Shown piece by piece: positions 45,924-57,325 of a stretch of 64,000 nucleotides of DNA. Below the pieces are notes generated by a model. The model saw nothing but the letters and a program-made list of their open reading frames with translations, did no database searches and had not been told where the DNA came from. The stretch is from an uncultured Alphaproteobacteria bacterium. GTDB lineage: Bacteria > Pseudomonadota > Alphaproteobacteria > Rhodobacterales > Rhodobacteraceae. The DNA is taken from assembly GCA_913051655.1 (NCBI GenBank), contig CAJXHI010000008.1, positions 1 through 64,000 of the forward strand. The letters are read 5' to 3'. How positions within the stretch are numbered: position 1 is the stretch's first letter; every line of letters begins with the position of its first letter. Position numbers and translations under genes: made by a program.

Positions 45924-47069
45924 CTACAAAATCAAGTCTTCGAGGGATTTCGAATGAGCCGTGATCGCTTCCCATCCGGTTTCGGTGATAATGAAACTAT
46001 CCCCGACCTGTGCGCGAAAATTCTCTGACGTCACCGATCCGTCGACGGCAAAGACCATGCCGGGTTGGAGAATGGTCTTCTCTCCGGTCACAAGTTGGGG
46101 ATGTTCAAGAAAGCTGAACCCAGTCGCGCGCCCACAGCGAAACGGGTAATCATACCCGGCGACTTGAATTACATCTGCGTAAGCGGCGTGAACGCTTTCG
46201 GCCGTAACACCCGGTTTTAGAGCGTCTAAGGCTGCGCTCTGGCTTGCGACTGCTGTTTCATAAATCGTAATCTGTTTTGGATCGCAAACTTCGCCAATCC
46301 AAAACGTCCGATCAAAACCAAGTTTAAAGCGGTGAAAATTTGTCATACCGCAGAAACATAAAAACACAGGCTCACCATGGCGCATGATCCGCGTACTGGC
46401 GCGGTGATGTGTTTTGATAATATCTTTACCAGAGGCGATAATTTGAAGAAAATGTGCATTTGGTGACATGTAATGATCATCATAGTGGGTTGTTAAAAGC
46501 TCTGCAGCTTTTCGCGTTCCTGCCTCCGTCGTAGCAAGGGCGACTTCGAATTCTGCTATACCGGCTTTAATCGCGTTGCGCCCCGCCATCATCATTGCAC
46601 TTGCCACTTGACCTGCATGACGAGCTATTTGCAATTCTTCATCAGATTTGATCATCCGCATCTGGTTGAGAATAGGCGTCGCAGTGCAGAGGTCTTTTTC
46701 TTCCACCGCCGTGCTGAGATAAGCCCGCACGATGGGCGGCATATGATCAGGTTCATAGGCAATCTTGCGACCGGATTTTAATACGGCAGGAAGTTCTTCG
46801 CGCCATTCTGCACCCATCCCGTCGTTCCATGGTGCAATGCGCTCTACTCGCGCCAAAGCTTTTGCAGAATTATAATCAATCGATGGGGTTATCAGAAGCG
46901 TACTTCCTTCAACGCTGACGACTAAAATGGTGGGCCGGCCAAATTCCATATGCAAAAAGTCATAATATCCACAGAGGTAATAAATGTTGTCATCGTCGGT
47001 GATCAGGGCAACGTCAATATTTGCCTTCGCAAGATTTTGGCGAAATGTTTTTAGCCGTTCTTCGAACAT
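45924..47069 (-). CDS. M24-family (Xaa-Pro/creatinase-like) metallopeptidase
   Basis: N-terminal creatinase domain DDDNIYYLCGYYDF; M24 core with FRCGRATGFSFLEHPQL. Confidence 0.88.
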   Translation of the reverse strand: MFEERLKTFRQNLAKANIDVALITDDDNIYYLCGYYDFLHMEFGRPTILVVSVEGSTLLITPSIDYNSAKALARVERIAPWNDGMGAEWREELPAVLKSGRKIAYEPDHMPPIVRAYLSTAVEEKDLCTATPILNQMRMIKSDEELQIARHAGQVASAMMMAGRNAIKAGIAEFEVALATTEAGTRKAAELLTTHYDDHYMSPNAHFLQIIASGKDIIKTHHRASTRIMRHGEPVFLCFCGMTNFHRFKLGFDRTFWIGEVCDPKQITIYETAVASQSAALDALKPGVTAESVHAAYADVIQVAGYDYPFRCGRATGFSFLEHPQLVTGEKTILQPGMVFAVDGSVTSENFRAQVGDSFIITETGWEAITAHSKSLEDLIL

Positions 47070-47194
47070 TTGTATCTCCGTAACCCTCTGACGCTCTAAC
47101 CCGCTTGTAGCTGAGGGTAAAAGGCATTTTTTTGCCGTACAATATGAATTTCACGTTTTATGCAGACAAAGTGGCAAAGGATGCGGTAACTTGA

Positions 47195-48226
47195 TCAGCT
47201 TTGATGTGTAATGCCTTGCTTAGACAGCCATGTCTGCGCAAGCAGAGCCGTATTTTTGGCAAAATGAGGTGCTAGCGCCTGAGGCTCTGTGGCGTCCATA
47301 TGGCTTCCTATCCACGCCAAAAGTGCCATGCGACGCAGCATTACTAAGGTATCAATTTCTTCGATATCCTGAGCAGAGAGGATGCGATGTTTTTGATATC
47401 CTTGAAGCCAAGCTGCTTTGCAAGCAGGGATATGCGGATCATCTTCAATAAAACTAATCGCTGCGGCAAAGTCATACATGAACCACCCATATCCGCAGTC
47501 ATCAAAGTCAATAACACGGATTGTATTATTGTCGATTAGTAAATTGGCAAGGCGCATATCTGCGTGAATAAGGTCATATCTCTCTTTGGATTTTCCATAG
47601 ATTTCTAATCTTTTCCGTATTCGCCTTTCGACCCGTTCCAACACAAGTTTTATGTCTTGTGTCACGCCTGGTGCGTCGCGCCAATCGCCCCAAGTGGCAT
47701 CCGGGCCAAACACATTTTCAACGTCCCAGACCAACCTGCAGAAGGGTGCGGGCTTTTCCCAGGTTGCAGCATGCAAATGGCATTTTGCTGCGATCTCACC
47801 AAGTGCTGCAAAACCTTTTCTCAGGTCACCGTCTTCCTTTGGGGCGCAGCCTTCAAGAAAATGGAAAAGCACCATGAATTGCGTTTTTTCGCCTCCAGTG
47901 TTTATGCCGTCCTGTATCGCATGACCGTCTTTTCCGAGGTAGTATGGGGGCGTAATGATCACCTTTCCATTAGCTAAGGCATCAATCCATGCTAACTCGC
48001 ATTCGATTGCCCTTCGACTGTGGTAGTTTTCGCGGTGCACCCGCAAAATTGCTTTGAAGCCACCTGCGGCTTCGATAAGAAAGGTTGTATTCTCCGACAA
48101 ATTAATGAGTTTCGCCTGCGCGCCTTGTGGCAAATCCCACAAGCACAAAGAGCTTTCGACCAGCCTTTCTACAGATAAAGGAGACTTAGTAAAAGACTGC
48201 TTGGTTGTGTTCATAGGCGAAGTCAC
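47195..48226 (-). CDS. APH-family phosphotransferase
   Basis: YDLIHADMRLANLLIDNNTIRVIDFDDCGYGWFMYDFA kinase-like catalytic motif. Confidence 0.88.
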   Translation of the reverse strand: MTSPMNTTKQSFTKSPLSVERLVESSLCLWDLPQGAQAKLINLSENTTFLIEAAGGFKAILRVHRENYHSRRAIECELAWIDALANGKVIITPPYYLGKDGHAIQDGINTGGEKTQFMVLFHFLEGCAPKEDGDLRKGFAALGEIAAKCHLHAATWEKPAPFCRLVWDVENVFGPDATWGDWRDAPGVTQDIKLVLERVERRIRKRLEIYGKSKERYDLIHADMRLANLLIDNNTIRVIDFDDCGYGWFMYDFAAAISFIEDDPHIPACKAAWLQGYQKHRILSAQDIEEIDTLVMLRRMALLAWIGSHMDATEPQALAPHFAKNTALLAQTWLSKQGITHQS

Positions 48227-48304
48227 TCAGTTTACTCTTTCTCATATCTTGTTATTTAAACATTTAGGCATTCTGCTAATGCACAGTTCGTGATAGCTAA
48301 GAGC

Positions 48305-49234
48305 CTATATTTTAGAGGATTTGAAGTTCCATGCTGGATCGGACCCTTGTCGCGTGGTGGTATCACTGGCGAATGCGGTGGCGAAGCGCACAGCAGTTTC
48401 AAGATCGTTCTGCGATAGAGCTAAAACTGCTGAAGTGGAAAGTGCGTGTAGTCGCTTGATACTGACCAAAAGACCTGCATTAAAGGCGTCACCTGCACCA
48501 ATCGTGTCTGCCACAGTGGTTCGAGGGGCGGGGCAGAAAAAACGCAATCCGTTTTTATCGTAAACCTCCACACCTTTTGCACCAAGCGTCAGGCACAATA
48601 ATTCGGGCCCTTGGTTTAGAATCTCCAAAGCCTTTTTGTCACGTGGTTGATTTGTGGGAGAGATCCACTGCAAATCTTCGTCAGAGATTTTCAAAATATC
48701 ACAATTTGCAAACACCTTGGCCATGCGTGCGCGGTATCGAGGTTCATCATTTATGAATGAGCGACGGATGTTAGCGTCGACCATGACCAGACGCGACGCT
48801 TTATTTTTGTCCAGAAACGCAACATAAGCATCAGCACAGGGCTCGACTGCAAGGCTTATTCCTCCAAAAAAAAGCGCATCAATTTCATTTGAAAGTTCCT
48901 GGGGCATATCATCAGGAAGCACCATACGACCCGCGGTGTTCTCATCATAAAACGCATAGCTGGCGTGCCCACTCGCAAGAGTTACAAAGGCCAACGTAGT
49001 TGGCCGATCAGAGCGAATAAGGTACGATACGTCTACTGCGCTGTCCTGTAAAGTTTTTACAAGAAAGTCACCAAATAGATCCGTAGACACCCCAGAAACA
49101 AGACCCACGTCTACGCTTTGCCGACCGATGCCTATAGCTGTGTTTAACACTGCGCCCCCGGCGAGCGGTTTGAAGGCCATAACATGATCTGACGGGATCA
49201 TATCGATCAAGGATTCTCCGCAGCAGAGTATCAT
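48305..49234 (-). CDS. PfkB-family carbohydrate kinase (fructokinase-like)
   Basis: CGESLIDMIPS...GGAVLNTAIGIGR; VADTIGAGDAFNAGLL. Confidence 0.9.
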   Translation of the reverse strand: MILCCGESLIDMIPSDHVMAFKPLAGGAVLNTAIGIGRQSVDVGLVSGVSTDLFGDFLVKTLQDSAVDVSYLIRSDRPTTLAFVTLASGHASYAFYDENTAGRMVLPDDMPQELSNEIDALFFGGISLAVEPCADAYVAFLDKNKASRLVMVDANIRRSFINDEPRYRARMAKVFANCDILKISDEDLQWISPTNQPRDKKALEILNQGPELLCLTLGAKGVEVYDKNGLRFFCPAPRTTVADTIGAGDAFNAGLLVSIKRLHALSTSAVLALSQNDLETAVRFATAFASDTTTRQGSDPAWNFKSSKI

Positions 49235-49593
49235 TTAGATTCCGATTTAATGTTTAAAGTTTTGGTCTGTTCCGACGCTTTTCACATGCCCAAACGGGAA
49301 TTGCACGCAAAAGATCCAAAATATGACCAAAATGCTTCTTAAGATCCAATCATTTTTTAAAGGGATCATCGCGAATGCAATCTGGATACTATTGGATCTG
49401 ACTTGTTTCTGTGGGGGCAGCATTTTGCATCAGTTTAATTTATCGCTTAACGCACAAAATCATATAAAAATAGTGATGGTAGTCGCGATGCTGTATGTGG
49501 TTGGTTTCGGTCCACTGCATTATTCGAAGTCTTTTCCGAAAAAATGATGTGGAGCGACGATATATCACGTCCGACGTCAAATTACACGTAGCT

Positions 49594-50340
49594 TCATTGC
49601 ATAATGTAAGCCAATAGGGTGACGATTTCGATGATTACAGCACTTGCGCCTAAAAAATCGCCCGTTTGGCCACCGATTTTCTTTTGCGCCAGAAGCGCGC
49701 ACAATAATCCTGCAAATGCAGCAATAATTGAGATCAACAACCCTGCCACTCCAAGAAAGATCAAGCCGATGGACGCACTCATCCCAAATGAAAAATAGAC
49801 AAAGCTGCCGGTCGGTTTTCCGACGCTATGCGATAGACCACAGCTGCGCGCATTTGGGAGGTGTGCCATCATCACAGGCAGAACAGACCGCGCAAGCATA
49901 CCTGCAAGAAGTAGGGCTAGAAGACTGTTCTCGCCCTGTAGGATGGTCGCAATGAGCTGCCAGCGTAGTCCAGTGGAAACGATAAGGGCAAGGCTCCCGT
50001 AAACACCGAGACGACTATCCCGCATAATCTCCAACCGTTTTTCTCGCTCCCAACTGCCCCAAAATCCATCAGCACAATCGGCTAAACCGTCTTCATGCAT
50101 TGCGCCCGTGATAACAATTCCGACGACAAGCCCAAACCCCGCTGCGATGTAAGGCGCAAGCCCAGAGGTCATACAAAGGGTTGCAGTACTCCATACGCAA
50201 AGGGCCCATACCACACCTGCGCCACCATAGGCCCAGACCGCTTTATGTGCTCTTTCATAAGCTTCTGTTGGGACATAGATAGGCAATCTTGTCAAAAGGC
50301 TCAGAGCCACGCGGATGTCATCAAGATAGATTTTGAACAT
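49594..50340 (-). CDS. cobS: Adenosylcobinamide-GDP ribazoletransferase
   Basis: LTRLPI...GAMHEDGLADCADGFWG...RLEIMRDSRLGVYGSLAL...ARSVLPVMM. Confidence 0.94.
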   Translation of the reverse strand: MFKIYLDDIRVALSLLTRLPIYVPTEAYERAHKAVWAYGGAGVVWALCVWSTATLCMTSGLAPYIAAGFGLVVGIVITGAMHEDGLADCADGFWGSWEREKRLEIMRDSRLGVYGSLALIVSTGLRWQLIATILQGENSLLALLLAGMLARSVLPVMMAHLPNARSCGLSHSVGKPTGSFVYFSFGMSASIGLIFLGVAGLLISIIAAFAGLLCALLAQKKIGGQTGDFLGASAVIIEIVTLLAYIMQ

Positions 50341-50446
50341 ATGATTTCCTGCTCGTCGCTTTAAGGTTCCTGACGACCTTTAATGCACTTGTTCTTTTGG
50401 AGAATTCAACCCATACCTGCTCTAGCGAGTTACCTGAGCGGAGCCT

Positions 50447-51466
50447 TTGATGTCCCTTCCTTTTACAACATTGTTAGAGTTTTCTGAGATTTTGAAGACA
50501 CCTTCCAAAATGAATTCATCAGCCTATGAATTGGCGTCTGCGCGAAATGAACAATTAACAAAGCCGGTCGGAGCTCTTGGTCGCTTGGAAGATTTAGCTT
50601 TGTGGTATGCGGGATGGCGTGGACAGGAGCGCCCTAGTCTGGAGCGCCCCCAAGTTTTGATTTTCGCTGGCAATCACGGGGTGACCGCCCAAGGTATTTC
50701 TGTGTTTCCGCCCGAGGTGACAGCGCAGATGGTTTTGAACTTTGAAACAGGTGGGGCAGCAATAAATCAGCTTTCAGGTTGTTTTGGCGCAAAATTGGAT
50801 GTGCATGCCTTGGATCTGGACAGGCCAACGCAAGACTTAACAGAAGCGTCTGCCATGAGCGAAGATGAATGTGTGCAAGCGCTTGGCGTCGGGTGGACTT
50901 CAGTCGATGAAAACGCTGATCTTCTTGTAACGGGGGAAATGGGTATTGGAAATACGACTGCTGCGGCCGCGATCGCCTTGGCACTTTTCGGCGGAACTGG
51001 CGCAGATTGGGCTGGACGCGGGACCGGACTTGGCAGTGAAGGCGTTGCCCTCAAGGCGCAAGTTGTGGAAGCGGGGCTGGCAAGGCATTCTGATGCTAAA
51101 GGCGATGGGCTTGTTTCTTTGATGTCCCTTGGTGGAAGAGAAATTGCTGCTATGGCAGGTGCGATTGCGCGGGCACGCGTAATTCGCATTCCGGTAATTT
51201 TGGACGGATTCATTTGCTGTGCGGCCGCGGCAACCTTGTATGCTGTTGCAAATGACGCGCTTGATCACTGTGTTGCAGGACACCTGAGTGCTGAAGGCGC
51301 GCACCGTCGTCTTTTGGAACGCCTAGGCAAAGAGCCTTTGCTCTCCCTTGGCCTGCGGTTAGGAGAAGGTTCAGGTGGTACGCTTGCAATTAGTGTTCTA
51401 AAGGCTGCGATTGCCTGTCATACCGGCATGGTAACCTTTGCGGAGGCAGGTGTTTCAGCTGGTTAA
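50447..51466 (+). CDS. cobT: Nicotinate-nucleotide--dimethylbenzimidazole phosphoribosyltransferase
   Basis: [63 protein letters not shown]. Confidence 0.95.
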   Translation: MMSLPFTTLLEFSEILKTPSKMNSSAYELASARNEQLTKPVGALGRLEDLALWYAGWRGQERPSLERPQVLIFAGNHGVTAQGISVFPPEVTAQMVLNFETGGAAINQLSGCFGAKLDVHALDLDRPTQDLTEASAMSEDECVQALGVGWTSVDENADLLVTGEMGIGNTTAAAAIALALFGGTGADWAGRGTGLGSEGVALKAQVVEAGLARHSDAKGDGLVSLMSLGGREIAAMAGAIARARVIRIPVILDGFICCAAAATLYAVANDALDHCVAGHLSAEGAHRRLLERLGKEPLLSLGLRLGEGSGGTLAISVLKAAIACHTGMVTFAEAGVSAG

Positions 51467-53355
51467 GTGGTATCTGATTTTTTCCTTTTTTCCGTTAATT
51501 GTGTCAAAAGAGCGGACTCTAATTCCTGTTCAAGCGCACGGGAAAGGCTGACATAAGCAGGGTTGTCTTCTAAGCTAGCAGAATGCTTCCAAACTTTGGT
51601 TAAAGCACGCATGGCTCTGCGGTCATGCTGATAAAAAGTGTTTTCTGCTTCTGCTGCTTCAAACTCTGTTAATCCAGCGTTTTCAAGTACATACCGCCCG
51701 GCTCTCAAGCTACTGTCGAACGTTTCACGCACAATATCATCTGCACCTGCATTGTGGAGTTCAAAGACGTGGTTACGATCAAAGGCCCGCGCCACGATAT
51801 GTAGGTCTTTGTATTCACGTCGGATCCGTTCCACCAAATGGGTCGATTTATCTGGATCATCAAGCGCCACGACAAGTACGCGCGCGTTGTCTATCCCTGC
51901 AGCAGAAAGAAGCTCAGGTCGCGTTGGATCTCCAAAAAACCCTTTAAATCCAAAACGGCGCATCAACTGGATGGTTTTCAGATTATCGTCAAGAACGATT
52001 GTTTTAATACCGGAGTTGCGTACAAGACGATTTACGATCTGTCCAAAACGTCCAACGCCTGCAATTATCACAGGTCCTTGGTCATCAATTTCATCGGCAC
52101 TTTCCATTCCAGGTATAACATCACTCATACAACTTGCCAGCGCTTCGTAAGCAAGAAAAAGTAGAGGAGTGATAAGCATAGACAGAGCCACGATCAATAA
52201 AAGACGCTCTGCTAGTAATTCGGGGATAACACTGCTAAACACAGCATAGTTTATTAGAACAAATCCAAATTCCCCTGCCTGAGCCAATGAAAGTGTGAAA
52301 AGCCAGCGGCTGTGCCCTTTTATGCGAAACAATAAAGATAAGACATAGAGCACACTTGCTTTGATAAAGATCAGTCCAATGGTTTGGCAAATTATGAGAA
52401 AAGGGTTTCCGAAAAGGAGAGAAAAATTAATGCCTGCGCCAACTGTGATAAAAAAAAGACCCAATAACAGTCCTTTAAAGGGCTCTATGTCGCTATGCAG
52501 TTCATGCCGGAATTCACTGTTCGCAAGTACAACGCCGGCAAGAAAGCTTCCTAATGCAGGCGACAGGCCGATCATTTTCATTAAAACGGCCGTGCCAACC
52601 ACGATGAGCAGTGCAAGTGCCGTGTACATTTCACGCAGACGGGCGTGGTGAATAAAGCGAAAAATGGGACGTGTAAGGAATATTCCTATAAGGATAATTG
52701 TAACGAAAATAACAATGACCGTCACTGCCGAGGCCCAAGCCGGTAGCCCTTGTAAGAGACCATTGCTGGCTGCGCTGTGGCCTTGTGCATCAACAAAGCT
52801 CTGGCCCCTGCTGATCGATCCATCCAGATTGGCTGTAACTTGCTGGATTGCCAGTAGGGGCATCAGGGCGAGCATCGGTATTACAGCCACATCTTGCGTA
52901 AGCAAAACCGCAAATGATGACCTTCCGCCATTTGTGCGCATCAAGCCTTTTTCCGTCATAGTTTGCAGAACGATGGCTGTTGAGGAAAGCGCGAATATCA
53001 TTCCAACCGCCAAACCAATTTGCCAAGCGTAGCCTGCCTTTACTAGAAGCCAAGAAATGGCACCAATGCTGATTGCCAATTGTAATCCGCCAAGACCTAG
53101 AATTTTGCGACGCATATCCCAGAGTGTCTTTGGTGTAAGTTCAAGGCCAATAACAAAGAGCATCATCACCACACCGAATTCCGCAAAATGTTGGATTTCC
53201 AGCGTTTTTGCGCCAACTAGACCAAGGACGGGTCCAATGGCAATTCCGGCGGCGAGGTATCCAAGAACAGAGCCCAAACCAAGGCGGGATGCGAGCGGAA
53301 CGGCGATCACAGCAGCGATCAAATAAATAATAATGTCAGCAAAAAGGTCAGTCAT
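51463..53355 (-). CDS. CPA2-family K+/H+ antiporter (KefB/KefC-like) with TrkA-N domain
   Basis: [47 protein letters not shown]. Confidence 0.92.
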   Translation of the reverse strand: MTDLFADIIIYLIAAVIAVPLASRLGLGSVLGYLAAGIAIGPVLGLVGAKTLEIQHFAEFGVVMMLFVIGLELTPKTLWDMRRKILGLGGLQLAISIGAISWLLVKAGYAWQIGLAVGMIFALSSTAIVLQTMTEKGLMRTNGGRSSFAVLLTQDVAVIPMLALMPLLAIQQVTANLDGSISRGQSFVDAQGHSAASNGLLQGLPAWASAVTVIVIFVTIILIGIFLTRPIFRFIHHARLREMYTALALLIVVGTAVLMKMIGLSPALGSFLAGVVLANSEFRHELHSDIEPFKGLLLGLFFITVGAGINFSLLFGNPFLIICQTIGLIFIKASVLYVLSLLFRIKGHSRWLFTLSLAQAGEFGFVLINYAVFSSVIPELLAERLLLIVALSMLITPLLFLAYEALASCMSDVIPGMESADEIDDQGPVIIAGVGRFGQIVNRLVRNSGIKTIVLDDNLKTIQLMRRFGFKGFFGDPTRPELLSAAGIDNARVLVVALDDPDKSTHLVERIRREYKDLHIVARAFDRNHVFELHNAGADDIVRETFDSSLRAGRYVLENAGLTEFEAAEAENTFYQHDRRAMRALTKVWKHSASLEDNPAYVSLSRALEQELESALLTQLTEKRKKSDTT

Positions 53356-53365
53356 AAAATTGCAA

Positions 53366-53824
53366 TTAACGTGTCGGAAGAGGCGAGTCTGGTTTTGCCT
53401 GCTCCATAACGATCTGGCTTTGGACGCGCGAAACGGCCGGTTGAAAAATAAGTGTGGCTTCTATACAGAAATTCAAGGTTTTTAAGTCTTCGCAATAGAC
53501 CCGCAAAAGATAATCGGCTTCGCCTGTTAGTCTCCACGCCGCGGCGAATCTAGGGTGCATACTTACAGTACGAGTGAATTCAGTCCCTAGTGCTGGACTA
53601 TGGAACGAGAACTGTACCTTTAAGAAGGCTTGAAACTCCAACCCCAATTTTTCCGCGCTGACCTCAGCATGGTATGATTTGATGTACCCTTCTCGTTTCA
53701 GTCTTTGCCGTCTTAGTCCTGCCTGACTTTGGGATGAGTTTAATTTTTGTGACAATTCCTGAGAGGTCAGTTGCGCATCTTTTTGTAATTTTGATAAGAT
53801 CTGGTAGCTTGTATCATCAATCAT
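53366..53824 (-). CDS. Lrp/AsnC-family transcriptional regulator
   Basis: ILSKLQKDAQLTSQELSQKLNSSQSQAGLRRQRLKREGYIKSY + RAM-like C-terminus. Confidence 0.92.
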   Translation of the reverse strand: MIDDTSYQILSKLQKDAQLTSQELSQKLNSSQSQAGLRRQRLKREGYIKSYHAEVSAEKLGLEFQAFLKVQFSFHSPALGTEFTRTVSMHPRFAAAWRLTGEADYLLRVYCEDLKTLNFCIEATLIFQPAVSRVQSQIVMEQAKPDSPLPTR

Positions 53825-54835
53825 GCGTAATTTTCGGAATTTCTGTTAAGTTTACACAGATTTCACGCAAAAAATAGTTAAAACTGCTTAATATTTCGTT
53901 AAATGGGCTGGAAATACTTATTTTATGTAAAATATAATTCAAGGAGATAAAATAATGGTTCCATTTCCAAACAATGCGTTTTAGGCGCGAATATCATTCG
54001 AAAATTCTGCAGGGACGGATGGGTGCGAGTTTGTTGAGTTCGCCCACCCTGAGTAGGAAGTGATTTAGGATAAATTTTCGAAGAGGGGCTTTTATTGACT
54101 GAGATTGACCAGTTAAAAGTATGGAGGTGTGGCAGCAGCCGGCTATTGTCAAGATCGTTAATGTGAAAGGCGACAACTTATCAGCGGTATTCGTCAAAGG
54201 CCAGGGACCATTTGCGTCGTCGATGTCTTGGCATATTTGTAATTTCGAATATGTGTCTAAATATGCTCTTTAAAGGGGATGCAGCAAATACTGTCGAGGC
54301 AAAATATCCTCACGCTTCTGAAATTTGCGATATCAGTGGATCATTGACATATTTCATTGATCAAACTTAGGCAAACACCGCTTAAGAACAAGAGTAAACC
54401 GCGCTATTATCGCTGATACCTTAAGGCGTTGGATCTTATTAACCTGATCATCTTACTTACAACGTTTTCCGTTGGAGTATTACCAACTGATTTTCGGTTT
54501 ACGTCGATTAGTTAAATTTTAGCAAAATCAGATTTTTGATATCGAGGGACAATTAACGGCTCTCTTCAGCCGTGCGCCAAGATCGCCCAACGCTGAAATT
54601 CGCACTCCCATCAACGGAGATCGGTGTGAAGCGAGGGAAATTCTTACCTATCTCAAAAAATATGAGATGAGGTTAATCAATATATCGCGGTGGGTTAACA
54701 GCAGCTTTAAAACAAAATGGGTAGGAAGTCTTAAATTAGTATTTTATTTCTACGCAACTTGATACGTATTTCAAGGCTTTTTATAAGTTAATAGAGGAAC
54801 AACAAATCGCGAATTGTGAATCGCTGCCGGCTCAA

Positions 54836-57325
54836 TTAGCCAAGTAGGTCGAGGGTAATATTTTTCCCACTCTTAACATAACGTAATTCGCGCTTTCCGA
54901 TGGCGGCAACTTTGCCGCCATCTAGACGATCGCCGACCTTGACCATCAACCGTTTGCCATTCTTTAGCCGCACAAGAGCGCTGCGTTTCCCTCTGAAATA
55001 GTAAACGCCAAGTAGATTGACTTCACGCAGATTAAGGGCGCGTTTGATCGTGGCCTTTTTCCCTGAAATGGTTGTATTAGTGGTTTTTGTCGAACTTAAA
55101 CTAGCAGAGGCTTCTTCGCCTTCTTCTTCGGGAAGAATTGCTGACGCTGACGCGACTTCAACTGTTTTTTCAGTGGGCTTCTTGATCTTTGGTCGTGCCT
55201 TCGGCCGAAGGGATTCGACAACGGCCCCTTGGTATGTTTCCGGCTCTATGGGGTTTATAGTTTCTGGGCGTGGCTTTGGACGAAGTACGTATCTGTTTTC
55301 TTCTGTGGCCTTAGGTATGCTGGAAGTGCTGAAATCAATAAACGGCAGTGTTGTTTCTTCTTGGGTCGCGAACCCATCTGGTCTTATGGGGTTTAATGAC
55401 GCCGTTTGTGTAGGTATCTGGTCAATTGCTAAATCGGGCGGCGTAAGTGCGACAAGATCTTTTGAGTTGGCACGCGTTTGGATTCCACTTCGGTTTAATA
55501 TATTTATTTGTGCGATTGGCTTAGATGGTAAGGATTTGCTTAAATGGTCAACACCAATTTGCGGTTTATGTAAAATGCGCGTACTTGGATTAAGAAGGTC
55601 GTCAAATGATCGCGCAGTAATGCGGATTTTATCTGTATCCTGTGGAGTTAAACCGATTGGCAGTATGGCGCTGCCGGAAATTTGATCGGGTGGATCCAAA
55701 GAGGAGATCTCATGCTGTGACATAGAAGAGCCAGACACGTATGCAGAAAGACTTACTTCTTTTGTTGTTCTAATAACTGGAATATCCAATCCGAAGATCA
55801 CCGGTTTTTTGTCTGGTGGGTCCTGGTCAACCAATAGAGCCTTTTCAAAAACTTCGTAGTGCGAGAGCTTCTTGCTTAGAGGTCGCCGTACTAGAGGTGC
55901 CCATTTCCCGACAACAGGGTTGCGCGCACGAAATGGAACTTGCATAAAAGGAATACGAGGACTGAAAGACCAGACTCCGCTTATGGCATAAATGCCATTT
56001 AGTCGTTCTTTGATAAACTTAAAACTCAAAGGTGCGGCAGGTTTGGATATGTGTGGGGGGCCCTGAAGGGGCTTCAAAGATTGAAAAGCCGTTATTTGAA
56101 ATTCAGGCGGCGCGGCAGACTCCGGCTCCTCCTCCCGTATGTCTTTCCTTGATACCGTTCGCGGTCCGGTACTCCAATTTGGTCTGATGAGGTTTGAATG
56201 GCTTTTGTCATATCGCTCATCCATAAGGCTCAAATGGCTTAATTGTTGCTTTTTCGGCTCATTAATCGTAAGAATAACATGTTGTGCATCAGGGGAGGGG
56301 CTGGAGATTTGTGCGAAATCACTTAACCCGATGCCTTTGCTCAGTAGCTGAGTTTCGGTTTGGACCTGCGGCGCTTTATCCAATACCAGCGGATCCTCTG
56401 TTGTGGCCCATTTCTCTGGATTTGCCTTATACAAGCTCAGTCCACCGATAAGTGCCAAAATGACGAAGGCAAGGACGGCTGTGGATAAATGCCCAGCACG
56501 TATCAATCTGTTATAACTTAGTTCCTTACCACGGAGACGCAGGAGGACCTGCAATATACGTTTCAGAATATTTTCAAAAAATACTGCTGAGCCTTGAAAT
56601 GACCTTTTAGTCATATCAGCAAGGGCTATAATCAGAGTGTTGAAGAGGCGTGCGGTTTTATTAGTTTTTTCAGAGCTATTTCTTAAAGCCCCATCTCGCC
56701 GGCTTTCAAAGATCTCTGATGTACTACTTTCATCTTCAAAGTCCTCAACGCTTACTTCAACGCTTTCGCCCGCCACGTGAAATGACGGAAGAGCGGAATA
56801 AACAATCTTTATTGGATTTGCGTCACACTCCATAAGCGGTGCCGCGCCATTCGCTAGCCCAAAAAATACTTCTCCGATAAACTCGCCGTCTGGGGCTATT
56901 CCAACGTTGCCAAGAGGCAGAAATCCTTGAAGGGTCGCAAAGTCTTCGGCTTCATGCAATGTTTGGCGGGCAACTGCGGCTACGTAGATTGTATCCACAT
57001 TCGAAACCCAGTCAAAACCGATCTGGTCCAATCGATAGGGCGTTTCGGCCTCAAGGCTGAGCTGAATCATTCTTTCGATGTCATCTGGGCTGGCATCTTT
57101 AGGACGTGACAGCGAATAGTATTTTATCTGGTCATTTGGAATGACCAGTTTTACCCCGCTAGAATTTTGGGATCGCTCCTTTACCAAGGTGCGTAAAGCC
57201 TCCATGCGACCAACAAAATCCGCATCGGCTATGTAAACCTGATCCAGCAAAACCCAGTTTGACCCGGCACGCTGCAGAAGGCATAGTCCTTCTGAAGAAA
57301 GAGAAAGAGCAAAATCGGGTTTCAT
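54836..57325 (-). CDS. Large membrane protein: PilM/GspL-like N-terminus, Pro-rich linker, GspC/PilP-like C-terminus
   Basis: MKPDFALSLSSEGLCLLQR actin-like start; one TM (LSTAVLAFVILALIGGLSLY); C-terminal LREVNLLGVYYFRGKRSALVRLKNGKRLMVKVGDRLDGGKVAAIGKRELRYVKSGKNITLDL. Confidence 0.65.
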   Translation of the reverse strand: MKPDFALSLSSEGLCLLQRAGSNWVLLDQVYIADADFVGRMEALRTLVKERSQNSSGVKLVIPNDQIKYYSLSRPKDASPDDIERMIQLSLEAETPYRLDQIGFDWVSNVDTIYVAAVARQTLHEAEDFATLQGFLPLGNVGIAPDGEFIGEVFFGLANGAAPLMECDANPIKIVYSALPSFHVAGESVEVSVEDFEDESSTSEIFESRRDGALRNSSEKTNKTARLFNTLIIALADMTKRSFQGSAVFFENILKRILQVLLRLRGKELSYNRLIRAGHLSTAVLAFVILALIGGLSLYKANPEKWATTEDPLVLDKAPQVQTETQLLSKGIGLSDFAQISSPSPDAQHVILTINEPKKQQLSHLSLMDERYDKSHSNLIRPNWSTGPRTVSRKDIREEEPESAAPPEFQITAFQSLKPLQGPPHISKPAAPLSFKFIKERLNGIYAISGVWSFSPRIPFMQVPFRARNPVVGKWAPLVRRPLSKKLSHYEVFEKALLVDQDPPDKKPVIFGLDIPVIRTTKEVSLSAYVSGSSMSQHEISSLDPPDQISGSAILPIGLTPQDTDKIRITARSFDDLLNPSTRILHKPQIGVDHLSKSLPSKPIAQINILNRSGIQTRANSKDLVALTPPDLAIDQIPTQTASLNPIRPDGFATQEETTLPFIDFSTSSIPKATEENRYVLRPKPRPETINPIEPETYQGAVVESLRPKARPKIKKPTEKTVEVASASAILPEEEGEEASASLSSTKTTNTTISGKKATIKRALNLREVNLLGVYYFRGKRSALVRLKNGKRLMVKVGDRLDGGKVAAIGKRELRYVKSGKNITLDLLG

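Noticed and set aside
55017-55685. 222-aa plus-strand ORF inside the PilM/GspC-like gene
   Set aside because: Antisense to a supported 829-aa CDS; low-complexity composition from the Pro-rich linker region.
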